A stretch of 64,000 bases of DNA from Dellaglioa kimchii (GCF_046115505.1 NZ_CP170736.1:1240001-1304000), one strand, 5' to 3'; shown: positions 34,567 to 43,894, counted from the stretch's first letter. Made by a program: numbers and translations. Notes: generated from the sequence alone by a model not told the origin.

Positions 34567-35184
34567 ATGATTTCATTTAATAGTAACGAATTATCGGCTA
34601 AAAATCAGTACAAATTAATGTCTGGTACGTTAATTCCGAGACCCATAGCATGGGTTACCACTGTAAATGAGACGGGGCTAATTAATTTAGCTCCATTTAG
34701 TTTTTTTAGTGTTGTATCGGATACGTTGCCATTAATGTCGATTTCAATTAATCGACGTAAAAGTGGTGAAATGAAGCACACCGCGGCTAATTTAGTTAGT
34801 TCAAAACAGGCTGTGGTCCAATTACCAACACGTGAATTAATGGAATTTGTTAATCGGAGCGCTGCTAGTTTTGGACTAGACGAGAGTGAAGTTTCCGAAT
34901 TGAAATTAACAACGGTTCCTAGTAATAAGGTATTGGTACCAGGTATTGATGGTGTTAAAGCGAGGTTTGAAGTTATATTGAATCAGCATGTTCCTATTAT
35001 GGATGATGGTAAGATTATTACGGATTTATTTATTCTTGAAGTGGTTTATTTTCACATAGAAGATGATGTCTTGGATAAAGAAAAAATGTATATTAATGCT
35101 AAAAAATTAGATCCAGTGGCAAGACTGGCTGGACCAGAATACGCTAACTTAGGAGAGCAATATAAATTAATTCGACCAAAATAG
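34567..35184 (+). CDS. Flavin reductase-like domain protein (FMN split barrel)
   Basis: A 205-residue protein of the DIM6/NTAB flavin reductase group. Visible are the N-terminal LIPRPIAWVTTVNETGLINLAPFSFFSVVS (FMN-binding strand pair) and a conserved SAASFGLDESEVSELKLT stretch. It probably reduces or carries FMN for the quinone/aromatic detoxification steps encoded just upstream. A terminator directly follows the stop. Confidence 0.85.
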   Translation: MISFNSNELSAKNQYKLMSGTLIPRPIAWVTTVNETGLINLAPFSFFSVVSDTLPLMSISINRRKSGEMKHTAANLVSSKQAVVQLPTRELMEFVNRSAASFGLDESEVSELKLTTVPSNKVLVPGIDGVKARFEVILNQHVPIMDDGKIITDLFILEVVYFHIEDDVLDKEKMYINAKKLDPVARLAGPEYANLGEQYKLIRPK

Positions 35185-35226
35185 TTAATATCAAATTAGT
35201 AATTCTTTGATTAACTATTTTTGTAT
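35183..35226 (+). terminator. Terminator of the aromatic detoxification operon
   Basis: TAGTTAATATCAAA (35183-35196) pairs with TTTGATTAACTA (35207-35218), with a 2-nt bulge, then T5. The stem includes the stop codon of the preceding gene. Confidence 0.75.
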
Positions 35227-35255
35227 GGATTGAATAATTATATTTCCGTTATTGA

Positions 35256-35447
35256 CGTATATTTAAAGTACTTGCGAGTGGGTCGGATGTCGTTGCTATT
35301 GGCCGTCCAATGGTTTATAGGCTTCATTTGGGTGGTGCGAAAGGTGTTCAATCAGTCTTTGAACATTTAGCTAAGTAATTAACAATTGATATGCAATTAG
35401 CTGGAACAAAAACAGTTGATGATATTAAAAAAACGGAACTTATTTAA
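35256..35447 (+). pseudogene. Remnant of an FMN-dependent lactate oxidase gene (C-terminal part)
   Basis: The frame starting at 35256 reads RIFKVLASGSDVVAIGRP, MVYRLHLGGAKGVQSVFEHLAK, then TAA (35376-35378), then LTIDMQLAGTKTVDDIKKTELI and a final stop at 35445. This matches the C-terminal about 60 residues of lactate oxidase/alpha-hydroxy-acid oxidase (typically FKALASGADVVAIGRP and VYGLALGGA). The N-terminal 300 residues are gone, and an in-frame stop is inside. The tail borders a small ORF at 35472. Confidence 0.85.
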
Positions 35448-35471
35448 AGAAAACAATAGGGGGATACAATT

Positions 35472-35675
35472 ATGCTAGTTATTAATTACATTCATGGAGA
35501 AGAATTACAAGCAACTTACAAAACAGCTGCTGCTTTTGTTGCGATGATGGAATTAGAAGTACCCGAATTTGAAGATTATTATGAAATTACTAAAGTGATA
35601 GAAGCTGGTAAAGAAATTGAATTATCGGATAAAACAATGGGCGGTTTATTTAACTTATTATTAGCACGAGGATAA
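35472..35675 (+). CDS. Small acidic protein of unknown function
   Basis: The 67-residue product has an AGGGGGATA site before its ATG and a terminator behind it, so it is probably expressed. It is acidic, without membrane helix or signal peptide; the pattern suggests two strands, helices and a Gly-containing C-terminus (GGLFNLLLARG). I do not recognise a family. It lies right after the lactate oxidase remnant, which may once have been its operon partner. Confidence 0.65.
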   Translation: MLVINYIHGEELQATYKTAAAFVAMMELEVPEFEDYYEITKVIEAGKEIELSDKTMGGLFNLLLARG

Positions 35676-35732
35676 TTTTTATTAATAAAAATGGTTCTTT
35701 GTTAACTGTTGTTAAATAGTAGTTAAGATACT

Positions 35733-35776
35733 AAAGTATGACCCAATTATATTTTTATTGGGTCATACTTTTTCAT
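35733..35776 (+). terminator. Terminator of the small ORF
   Basis: A perfect 15-bp stem (35733-35747 with 35757-35771) is followed by T5. Confidence 0.85.
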
Positions 35777-35876
35777 TTATAAGAAATACGTTTGTTATTG
35801 AACTAGCAAACATAATAAGCCATTATTTAGTAAGTTCTTTCATATTATTAACTGTTGGGTGTTTCAATTTGTGAGA

Positions 35877-35926
35877 ATAAAAAATACAGTACCAGAAATA
35901 TAAAAATAATATCTGTTACTGTATTT
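35877..35926 (-). terminator. Terminator of the deoxyribosyltransferase gene
   Basis: AAATACAGTA (35882-35891) pairs with TACTGTATTT (35917-35926); on the minus strand a run of T follows. The loop is long (25 nt). Confidence 0.6.
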
Positions 35927-35963
35927 AAATCCGATTTAAAAGATTTATAGCATAGAGTATTTT

Positions 35964-35979
35964 TGTTTCACGTGAAACA
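35964..35979. other. parS site (ParB binding), perfect 16-mer
   Basis: TGTTTCACGTGAAACA, identical to the site at 1886, ten bases from the end of the deoxyribosyltransferase gene. Confidence 0.85.
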
Positions 35980-35988
35980 TTGGATCAA

Positions 35989-36465
35989 TTAAAAAATTGA
36001 TAAATCAACATACTTATTTTGTAAAATCTTAAAATCATAGGTTGCTAGGTTTTGAATATCTTCTAAACCATCAAACATTGCTGTATAACTTCCAGCAAGC
36101 ATTAGATTTAAAGGAATACCTTTGTTTTGGCGAACCAAAATAACTGGTTTACGATTGGCATGAGCATAACCACATTCCCAAACAGTACCTGAGTCAGCTT
36201 CATCATTGTTTTCTTCTAATTGATAATCAAGAACTGCAACAACGATATCTGCTTGATCAATTTGGCGAATATCATTTTGAAAGGTAGCCGTTTGCCATTC
36301 AAATGTGCCAAAGTCTGCATCTGGATATTGAACGTTTCCTGGAAGATGAATTGCATCTGCGTTAATTGTTGGATTTTTACTTAGGAGATCGGCTACCAAA
36401 TCTAATCGTTCTTTTTGTTCTGGACTGAAAAAGGGTCCTGCAAGATAAACGCGTTTTTTTGTCAT
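35989..36465 (-). CDS. Nucleoside 2-deoxyribosyltransferase
   Basis: A 158-residue enzyme that transfers 2-deoxyribose between bases in nucleotide salvage, typical of lactobacilli. Motifs are VYLAGPFFS at the start, DIVVAVLDY in the middle, and SGTVWECGYAHA with the catalytic Glu. The ATG at 36465 (MTKKRVYLAG) has AAAGGAG before it; the frame remains open to 36522 without support. It is monocistronic. Confidence 0.93.
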   Translation of the reverse strand: MTKKRVYLAGPFFSPEQKERLDLVADLLSKNPTINADAIHLPGNVQYPDADFGTFEWQTATFQNDIRQIDQADIVVAVLDYQLEENNDEADSGTVWECGYAHANRKPVILVRQNKGIPLNLMLAGSYTAMFDGLEDIQNLATYDFKILQNKYVDLSIF

Positions 36466-36686
36466 TGTAAACTCCTTTAATATTAATAATGTAAGTATAC
36501 TAATAATTAAAAAATAAATCAATGAATAATTCGGCTATTAATCTTTTGATTGTAAATTAATATAACATTTAAAATATATATAGATTAAAAGCGAACTATA
36601 AATTCGATTTTGATTATAGTTATTCGTCTGTGATAGCTTTGTACTTTAAATGTTTAACAGAAATAAAGGTAATTATTTTTCAAAAA

Positions 36687-36728
36687 AGTAAACGCTTTCT
36701 TGAATATCTAATTAAAATGGACTAGTAT
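36687..36728 (+). promoter_or_regulatory. galM promoter with overlapping cre-like site
   Basis: TTGAAT (36700-36705), 17 bp, TAGTAT (36723-36728). AGTAAACGCTTTCT (36687-36700) matches cre in the core and abuts the -35, which fits carbon catabolite repression. The rest of the 303-bp gap (36466-36768) holds only an AACTATAA/TTATAGTT inverted repeat (36594-36621) of unknown role. Confidence 0.55.
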
Positions 36729-36768
36729 TAATAAGAATAGATAAAAACAGTAAGCGGAGGAGATAAGT

Positions 36769-37797
36769 ATGCAAGTTAAAACAAAGGATTTTGGAAATGA
36801 CTATGATTTAATAACGATTATAAATGATAATGGGTTTGAATTGTCACTCACAGATTTAGGGGCTAGAATTGTTAGCCTCAAGGTACCCACAAGTACTGGA
36901 AAACGTGAAATTGTTCTTGGATTTGATTCAGCAAATGAATACTTAGAAAAAGATAGTTTTATTGGTGCTTCAATTGGTCGTGTTGCTGGACGAATTAAAG
37001 ATGGTAAATTCAACATTGATGACCAAAACTACCAAGTTCAAATTAACGAAGGAACAAATACGCTACATGGTGGGACACCAGGATTTGATACTAAAAAATG
37101 GACATATAAAATAATCGAAGATGAAAATGAAATAGCTGTTATTTTTCATTTAGATAGTCCAGAAGGTGAACATGGTTTCCCCGGAAATATGGCAATTGAT
37201 GTAAAATATTTATTTAATAATGATAATATTTGGCATCTTGAAACAACTGCTAAAACGGATAAAGATACATTATATAACCCAACAAATCATGTTTACTTTA
37301 ATGTTATGGGTGACGTAACAGAAACAATAGATGACAATTTATTACAAGTAGATAGTGATAAGTTTGCACCATTAGAACCAGATTCAATTCCAACAGGTAA
37401 AAAGATGTCTGTTGATGGAACGCCTTATGATTTCCGTCAAGCTAAGACATTACATGACGTTTTCACAAGTGATTTTGCTCAAAAAAATCAAGTTAACGGT
37501 ATCGATCATCCCTTTTTCTTGAATAATCCTGCCGTTGGTAAAGAATCAGCAAAATTAGTTAGTCCAGATAAAGAGGTTTCTGTCTCAGTTTCAACTGATG
37601 CAACAAGTTTAGTTATTTTCACAGCTAACTTTGGTGAAGTTACACCAATTATGCACGGTAAAAAATTAGCTAATCATGCAGCAATTACATTTGAAACACA
37701 GTCAGCACCTGGATCTGAACAATTCCCTGAATTTGGCGATATTGTTTTACGTGTAGGTGATACGTACAAAACAGTTACAGAATTTAATTTAAATTAA
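36769..37797 (+). CDS. galM: Aldose 1-epimerase (galactose mutarotase)
   Basis: This 342-residue enzyme interconverts alpha and beta anomers of sugars such as galactose. Conserved sections are FIGASIGRVAGRI, the NEGTNTLHGG segment, NPTNHVYFNV with a catalytic His, and the C-terminal SAPGSEQFPEFGD with a catalytic Glu. No other galactose genes are nearby. RBS GGAGGAG. A cre-like site overlaps its promoter. Confidence 0.95.
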   Translation: MQVKTKDFGNDYDLITIINDNGFELSLTDLGARIVSLKVPTSTGKREIVLGFDSANEYLEKDSFIGASIGRVAGRIKDGKFNIDDQNYQVQINEGTNTLHGGTPGFDTKKWTYKIIEDENEIAVIFHLDSPEGEHGFPGNMAIDVKYLFNNDNIWHLETTAKTDKDTLYNPTNHVYFNVMGDVTETIDDNLLQVDSDKFAPLEPDSIPTGKKMSVDGTPYDFRQAKTLHDVFTSDFAQKNQVNGIDHPFFLNNPAVGKESAKLVSPDKEVSVSVSTDATSLVIFTANFGEVTPIMHGKKLANHAAITFETQSAPGSEQFPEFGDIVLRVGDTYKTVTEFNLN

Positions 37798-37815
37798 ATT
37801 AAATAGTAATCAACT

Positions 37816-37850
37816 GAGACAGTCATGGTAAAAATAGTGACTGTCTTTTT
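37816..37850 (+). terminator. Terminator of galM
   Basis: GACAGTCA (37818-37825) pairs with TGACTGTC (37838-37845), then T5. Confidence 0.8.
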
Positions 37851-37934
37851 GTCGTTAACTTACGAGTGTAAGTCATACCATTTTATTCGAGAAAGATGTA
37901 GACTTTAGTCAGGATAAAATGAAGGAGTGGATAT

Positions 37935-38564
37935 ATGATGACAGAAATAAAGAGAGTATTAGTTGTTGGATCGAATGGTCGAATTGGCCAAAAAGTAACG
38001 AGTAAATTAGCTGATAAAGGTTACCAAGTCTTGGCGGGTTCAAGACATACAGATAATTTAGATCAAGGTAATATTACTTATGTCTACGTTGATTTATTAG
38101 AAGGTATAGATAAATTGGTCAAAAATATGCAGGCTGTTGATGCCATATTGTTTGTTGCTGGTTCTGGTGGTAAAGACTTAATGAAGATTGATCTAGACGG
38201 GGCAGTTAAAACGATGGAAGCAGCTGAAATAGCTCATGTTAAGCGTTTTGTAATGTTGAGTTCCATTTACTCTTTAGATAGAGAAAAAATTGAAGTTTCA
38301 TCATTAAGAGATTATATGACTGCTAAGTTTTATGCTGATAATTGGCTAATGAAGAATACGCAATTAGAATATACAATTCTTCAGCCAGGTGCCTTAGTAG
38401 ATGAGCCAGGTACTGGTAAAGTAACATTAAATGATGGTCAAGCGGGCTCTAACTCACTTGAAAACGTGGCAGACGTCTTAGTTTCAGTTATCGCACACGA
38501 TGATACAATCGGAAAAGTAATTACGATGCATGATGGGGATACAGATATCAAAGATGTTCTATAA
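37935..38564 (+). CDS. NAD(P)-binding atypical SDR protein
   Basis: A 209-residue Rossmann-fold protein with the nucleotide motif VVGSNGRIGQ, ADGSRH-like turn (AGSRHTDN), and VAGSGGKD. The NAD(P)-binding family includes YhfK/YwnB-type proteins (NmrA-like, short). The usual SDR catalytic Tyr-x-x-x-Lys reads YMTAKFYAD here, so a YxxxK-like element might be present. Substrate unknown. RBS GGAGTGG. It is flanked by terminators on both sides, so monocistronic. Confidence 0.82.
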   Translation: MMTEIKRVLVVGSNGRIGQKVTSKLADKGYQVLAGSRHTDNLDQGNITYVYVDLLEGIDKLVKNMQAVDAILFVAGSGGKDLMKIDLDGAVKTMEAAEIAHVKRFVMLSSIYSLDREKIEVSSLRDYMTAKFYADNWLMKNTQLEYTILQPGALVDEPGTGKVTLNDGQAGSNSLENVADVLVSVIAHDDTIGKVITMHDGDTDIKDVL

Positions 38565-38583
38565 ATAGTTAGAAATTTCGACA

Positions 38584-38635
38584 TAAAAAAGAGGATTACT
38601 CAGTTAGTTACTTAACGGAGTGATCCTCTTTTATT
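38584..38635 (+). terminator. Bidirectional terminator
   Basis: AAAAGAGGATTACTC (38587-38601) pairs with GAGTGATCCTCTTTT (38618-38632), T runs on both strands. Confidence 0.8.
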
Positions 38636-38640
38636 TAAAG

Positions 38641-39384
38641 TTATTTAGTTGACTCATTTACGATACCGCTATCTTTGGTTGGTGAAATAGTCCAGAGTGA
38701 ATCGTAATTATATTTCCCTTTAGTATCAAAAATTGAAGTTTTAAAATCTAAAGTTAGTTTTGCGTAATAATAAGATTTGTTAATTACAGAACTTGTTGTA
38801 CCATCACTAAGACTTGATGATGGTAAATCGAAAATTGTCTTATTAGAAGAGCTGAAATCAATTTCATTAGAAGTTGCTGGTCTTTCTTCAAAAGTAAGCG
38901 TACCACCATTAAAGTATCCCATGACTCTATGTATTTAAAATATCTTTATCTGTAGGGAGATGCTCAATAAAAAATGATGATTTTTTGTTTTTGAATACAT
39001 GCGTAGAAGGCCACCCGAAACGGTATCAGAAACCATTGAATGGTTCATTTTATTATAGGTGTCAGTGTCAGAATCACTAAGGTTTTTAGCTGAATAATCT
39101 TGAATAGTGGCTGTACCATAGCCATTTGACTTAAAATCTTTAGCGAAATATTGACCTTGTAATGATTGAACATCATCAACATTAAATGTGATTGATCCAC
39201 TAGCAAATCCAGTAACACCAGTCGCTGACCCTAATGGATATTGATCCGGTGGTACGTAAGCCCCGCTTGATTTAGAATTTGCTTGTACACTTTCAGTAAA
39301 TGTGAAAAATAAAAATAAACCTAAAAAAATACTTGTAAATAACATGTAAACGCTATAGCTGCTGGTATATATAGACCGAATCAT
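38641..39384 (-). pseudogene. Degenerate WxL surface protein gene (large internal deletion, frame damage)
   Basis: The upstream part (39384-38935) encodes a signal peptide and a domain with VPPDQYPLGSATGVTGFASG and VQSLQGQYFAKDF, matching the N-terminus of the gene at 43894. The downstream part (38922-38641) matches that gene's C-terminus (VINKSYYYAKLTLDFKT; LWTISPT in place of the WxL motif). About 590 central residues are missing. At the joint, the frame shifts in a poly-T near 38975 and a TAA occurs. So this is a decayed paralogue. Confidence 0.8.
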
Positions 39385-39409
39385 ACTAATCCCCCCGATA
39401 ATATTACTA

Positions 39410-39439
39410 TTGAATCTTATGTAAATTATATGGTACTAT
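39410..39439 (+). promoter_or_regulatory. Promoter of the small WxL gene
   Basis: TTGAAT (39410-39415), 18 bp, TACTAT (39434-39439), about 70 bp upstream of the start codon. Confidence 0.4.
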
Positions 39440-39508
39440 TAGGTAAAGGTCAACGTCCCCTTTTAGAGCATTGACTTAATCAATAAATAAATGGGAGGAA
39501 TTTATATT

Positions 39509-40084
39509 ATGAAAAAGAATTTATTTTTAATTGCAGCATTAGTACTTGGCTCAACAGCAGTTGTTGGCTCAAGTGTCTCAGCAGATTCAACAGACGGTAA
39601 AGGTACAGCTAGTTTAAACATTGAAGCAGGTGCTTTTACTCAAACAGGTGCACCATCTTTCAGTTTCACAACAAAATTAAATGAAGCATTAGTTACGACT
39701 GGTACAGATATTACATCAACTGGTGCAAAAGATGCTTCTCAAACTTTAGATGTAGCTGATTACGTAGGTACAGATAGTGGTTGGAATGTTACTGCACAAT
39801 TAGGCGTGATGGCTGATGCTGAAGTTAAGGTTAGCTCATTAGATCTTGCAGCTGCTACAGTTAAAACAGACTCAGATGCCACAGCATCTGCTGCTACTTT
39901 AACACCAGCTGGTGCTGCAGCTCCTGTCGCAACAGCTACAACAGGCGCTGGTGCTACAACATTGTCATATGCTGACAATGGTGCAACATTAAAACTTGGT
40001 AAAAATACTAAAATTGCAACAACTTCAGCTGATTTAACATGGACTGCAACTCAAGGAAATGCTAGCGCAGCAGCTTTTAACTAA
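39509..40084 (+). CDS. Small secreted WxL-domain protein
   Basis: The 191-residue protein has a signal peptide (about 1-26, AVVGSSVSA) and is nearly all WxL domain: a first motif around DSGWNVTAQ, a very Ala/Thr-rich middle (about 100-150) and a final LTWTATQG. WxL proteins bind peptidoglycan without covalent linkage. GGGAGGAATT precedes the ATG at 39509. The next gene encodes the expected DUF916/DUF3324 partner. A hairpin terminator lies between the two, so read-through would be needed. Confidence 0.88.
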   Translation: MKKNLFLIAALVLGSTAVVGSSVSADSTDGKGTASLNIEAGAFTQTGAPSFSFTTKLNEALVTTGTDITSTGAKDASQTLDVADYVGTDSGWNVTAQLGVMADAEVKVSSLDLAAATVKTDSDATASAATLTPAGAAAPVATATTGAGATTLSYADNGATLKLGKNTKIATTSADLTWTATQGNASAAAFN

Positions 40085-40102
40085 GCTAATTAAAACGTAA
40101 CA

Positions 40103-40136
40103 GAAAAAAGACCGCCTAAGGCAGTCTTTTTTTTTA
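40103..40136 (+). terminator. Terminator behind the small WxL gene
   Basis: A 10-bp stem with one mismatch (AAAGACCGCC with GGCAGTCTTT, 40107-40129), loop TAA, then T9. Confidence 0.8.
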
Positions 40137-40151
40137 AGGAGAATCGAAATA

Positions 40152-41204
40152 ATGAAATTAAGAAAAATAGTTTTAAGCTTTTTTGCTATCGCGATAGTTA
40201 CACTTGTTACTGTGTCGACCAATGTCTACGCAAAGTCTAATAGTGCCGGATTTACGGTAGCTAAAGTAACACCTGCTAACCAATATCGAGAGGCTGCACA
40301 ATTTGATATTAAAATGAACCCTAATTCAACACAGACATTAGCGCTGAAAATTAAGAACTTAGAAAACGATACTAAAACGATTGTTGTGAGCCCTAATAGT
40401 TCATATACAAATACGAATGGGCTAATTGTCTACGATAAGACAAATGTAAAAAAGCCAGCAACTGCTAAGTATCAATTTTCAGAACTTGTTTCAAAAAAAC
40501 AAGATGTTGTGGTTGGACCTAAAAAAACAGAAACAGTTACGTTTACGGTGAAAACACCCGCTACTTCATTTTCTGGTATTGTTTTAGGTGGCTTTAACGT
40601 ACAAGAAAAAGTTATTAAGGAAAAGAATAAAGGAAAAGGTATTTCAATTACTAATCGATTTGCGTATGTTGTTCAAGCAGTTATTAGAGAATCTGAAACG
40701 GCCGATAATCCTAATCCAAAAATAACAATTGGCGATTCTAAAGTGGTATTAAACGCACTTAATAAAGTTTCGTTACAAACAAATATGCAAAATGATGTAC
40801 CCATTGTGATTGGACCAACAACAATTAAAGCAACTATTACAGAAAATAGTAGTAGTACTGTTTTATATGACAAAACAATTAAGGACGTTGATTTTGCACC
40901 CAACGCTAAATTTAGCTATGCATTAGACTTAACTAAAGCCAAGTTAAGCGCTGGTAAATATGATGTCCATTATACCGTTACCGGAAATGATAAATCTTGG
41001 GAAGCAACGAATTCATTTACAATTACTAAAGCCAACATTAAACAGATTAAATCAGATAATAAGGCAGCAGAGCCTCATATATCTTGGTTATTGTGGTTAA
41101 TTATTGGTATTATTGCTTTATTAATCTTATTAGTTTTATTCTTACTTTTTATTATTTTAAAAAGAAGGAAAAAAGATAAGGAAGAATCACTAGAAAATAA
41201 GTAA
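40152..41204 (+). CDS. DUF916 and DUF3324 cell-surface protein (WxL partner)
   Basis: This 350-residue protein has a signal peptide (about 1-25), an N-terminal DUF916 domain (peptidoglycan-related, about 30-150), a DUF3324 domain (about 160-290) and a C-terminal membrane helix (about 308-335) followed by a basic tail (KRRKKDKEE). It is the WxL-interacting protein type that pairs with WxL proteins in Csc-like clusters. It starts 16 nt after the hairpin behind the small WxL gene. Confidence 0.9.
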   Translation: MKLRKIVLSFFAIAIVTLVTVSTNVYAKSNSAGFTVAKVTPANQYREAAQFDIKMNPNSTQTLALKIKNLENDTKTIVVSPNSSYTNTNGLIVYDKTNVKKPATAKYQFSELVSKKQDVVVGPKKTETVTFTVKTPATSFSGIVLGGFNVQEKVIKEKNKGKGISITNRFAYVVQAVIRESETADNPNPKITIGDSKVVLNALNKVSLQTNMQNDVPIVIGPTTIKATITENSSSTVLYDKTIKDVDFAPNAKFSYALDLTKAKLSAGKYDVHYTVTGNDKSWEATNSFTITKANIKQIKSDNKAAEPHISWLLWLIIGIIALLILLVLFLLFIILKRRKKDKEESLENK

Positions 41205-41221
41205 TCAAAAATGAATGGTAA

Positions 41222-41262
41222 TCAAAAAGACGTCTAATGTTTTATTAGGCGTCTTTTTGTTG
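41222..41262 (+). terminator. Bidirectional terminator between converging WxL-locus genes
   Basis: AAAAAGACGTCTAAT (41224-41238) pairs with ATTAGGCGTCTTTTT (41243-41257), one G-T pair, T tracts on both sides. Confidence 0.85.
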
Positions 41263-41272
41263 ATTATATTTC

Positions 41273-43894
41273 TTATTCTTTTGATGAATCTACAGCGATA
41301 CTTGGTGAAGATAATGACCAAGTTGCGTTATCTTGAAATTTACCAGGATGAGTAATTTTTTTAGTTTTTAAACTTAATGATAATTGCGCTGAATAGTAGT
41401 TTTTGCTAATAACTGATGTTGTGTCAGTATCAAAAATAGTTGAGTTTAAACTTAAAAGAGTATCTTTAGATGTAATTGTTTTAATATCTGAGGCATTCCC
41501 ATAAGTGATTGTGGAATTACCAAGCATACTCGTTTGCAGTTTCTCAAACCAACCAAGTTGATCGGGTATAAAGAAAGGATTACTTAGTTTATTTTTATCA
41601 CTTGTACTAACAACTAAATTCCAGTTAAGTCCAAAAGGATTATCGACAGTTAATAATCCAGTTGCAGTTATTGTAGGTGTCTTTTCAGAAGTTCCTGCTG
41701 TAAAATTACCAAAATCAAATACTTTTGGATAGGATACCAAAAGATCTCCTGCAACGTGCAAATTGTATGAAATAGGCGTGTAATCCGGATCTAATTTTGC
41801 GAGATTTGCAGCAGAAATTGTATCATTCGTTTTACCGCTTAAGATATCATTAATTGTGTGATTATTATAACTAGAATAGGTACCCGAATCGTGAGTTGAT
41901 GTGACTAAATATGAAATTCTATTCTTATGGAAAAGATGATAACCAATCAATTCATTATCATCAATTAATTTTGAATATGTGGTCCCATCAGTATAAGCAG
42001 ATTCGTCATATTTATATTTACTATGGTCCGTACTGTATTTTTTTGCAAGGTCGTCCGCATCTTTAGCAGTGATTTCTAGTTTAGAATTTGTAAGTTCAGT
42101 TGTTCCATTTTCTGAATATTTTTCCCAAGGACCATTATTGAAACTGTACCATAAGTAATATTTTTCAGTTTTATTAGTTGTAGATTTTGTATCTATATTG
42201 ACTGTAGTATCAAGTGACTTTTTAGTTGTTTGAACGGTATTTTCAGGTAATTCATCAGTGATATTATTTAATGAATAGTGAAAATCGTAAGGGTCTATCT
42301 GTGGAATATAATGAGTCGTACCAGATCCAGTATCTGTAGAAGTATAACCCGGTAACGAAATAGATTTAATAGTAGGATGAGATGAGTTACTTGAATCAGG
42401 ATCTTTTAAAAAGTCTTGTATAGCATCATCTCCAAAATCATCAGACGCATCAAAAATACTTTGATAGGCAAGGTCACTAGGAACATTTAAATTACCAATA
42501 ATATTTTGTCCAGTAACAATACTTCCATATAAGAGACCATCGCTACTTGAATCAACGTCGACATCAGCACTAGGTGCTAATACTGAACCATATAAAGGAC
42601 TCTTCCAACTTCCGACAAAAATCTTACCATTTTCAGTATTAAAATTATTACTAATATGTGAAGACGTATTGTAGACAGATTTCACTTTTTTAGAGTTCTT
42701 ATCAGTTGTATCAATTGCAACGGGTTCATCGGATAGAAGATTTTTAGCGGTGATATCTGAACCATTGCTATTTTGTCCGGAAAATAGCGTTCCATCACTA
42801 TTACCAGCCAACTTGTAATTTATCGAAGATCCGTCAGATTTAGGGGGATAAGCATTGAAGGTCATCCAGCTACCTTGATTAAAATTAAAACTGATACCAG
42901 CATCATTATTAGAAAAATGCTTATAATTTAACATGAAAAAAGGCATTTTCATTGTATTAATATCAAAATTGACTAAATTAATTTTGATACCAATAGCATC
43001 TTCAAACGAAGGAATAGAGCCATCAATATCAGCAAAGACAACACCTTGATCTGTTGAAGCAGTATTCATATCAACGGTTAATTGAATAACCGTTTTACCA
43101 GGTGCATATTTTTCAGCATCAATTGATTTATCTGTATTTAAATCAACACGTTTGATAGCATTATTAGATTTAGTGGTAGAACCTGTTGCCTTAGAGTTTG
43201 TGAAATTTGTCGAAGTGAAACTAGCGTAATAATCACTGACATCAGTAATATTTTGAGTAGCATCAGCAAATGATGAAATATCATTGCTTGACATAACAGG
43301 AAAATCAGAAAGTTTATCAATAGTATCTTTTTTTGCATTAAATTGCTTGATAGCATCAGCGTAACCGGCATTACTTGAAGGTATGGACCAACCAGCAATG
43401 GCTTTTGCGATTTCATCATCAGGGGGAGAGTTCTGTAGATAGTATGATAAATCTTTGACTTTATTATCAGATTTTTAAAAAATAAAGCTATTTTTATTAC
43501 CATACCACTGAATCATATCAGCTCCAGTAATATTTTCAGAAATCATTGTAGGATTAACCTTTGCATAATCAGCATCAGTTAAATTAGCTGTTGAATCATG
43601 AGCATAATTTTTTAAGTATTTTATAGAAGAACCTCCGGCGGTACCTGAGGAAGTAAATGTTTTTGCAAAAAATTGACCTTGTAGGGAGTCAATATCATTA
43701 GAATTAAACGTGATTGTACCACCAGCAAAACCAGTGACATTCGTAGCAGCTCCCATCGGGTAACCTACAGGAGGTGTATACGAGGTAGCAGCTTGTACAG
43801 TATAGGTAGGTAACACTAAAAAGAACAAGCTGAAACAAAGGAAGATAATTGATCGATAGGTAGTATATAAATTAATATGATTGTTTTTTAGCAA
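41273..43894 (-). pseudogene. Large WxL surface protein with choice-of-anchor-A-like domain, broken by a TAA
   Basis: The full frame (873 codons before the last stop) is continuous apart from one in-frame TAA at 43475-43477. Before it: a signal peptide and the GYPMGAATNVTGFAGG domain. After it: KSDNKVKDLSYYL and a central part with GSVLAPSADVDVDSSSDG-like text, typical of choice-of-anchor-A domains, and two WxL motifs (WNLVVS and WSLSSPS) near the end. I use a TTG start at 43894 behind AAAGGAAG. No frame change is needed to join both halves, so this is a nonsense mutation, not a frameshift. Confidence 0.82.

Noticed and set aside
43475..43477. Programmed slippage at the T6A5 tract in the WxL gene
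   Set aside because: Both sides are in the same frame, so slippage by one base would not bypass the stop usefully.
43138..43503. 121-residue minus-strand frame
   Set aside because: Another frame over the broken WxL gene; the real frame runs through the region with one TAA.
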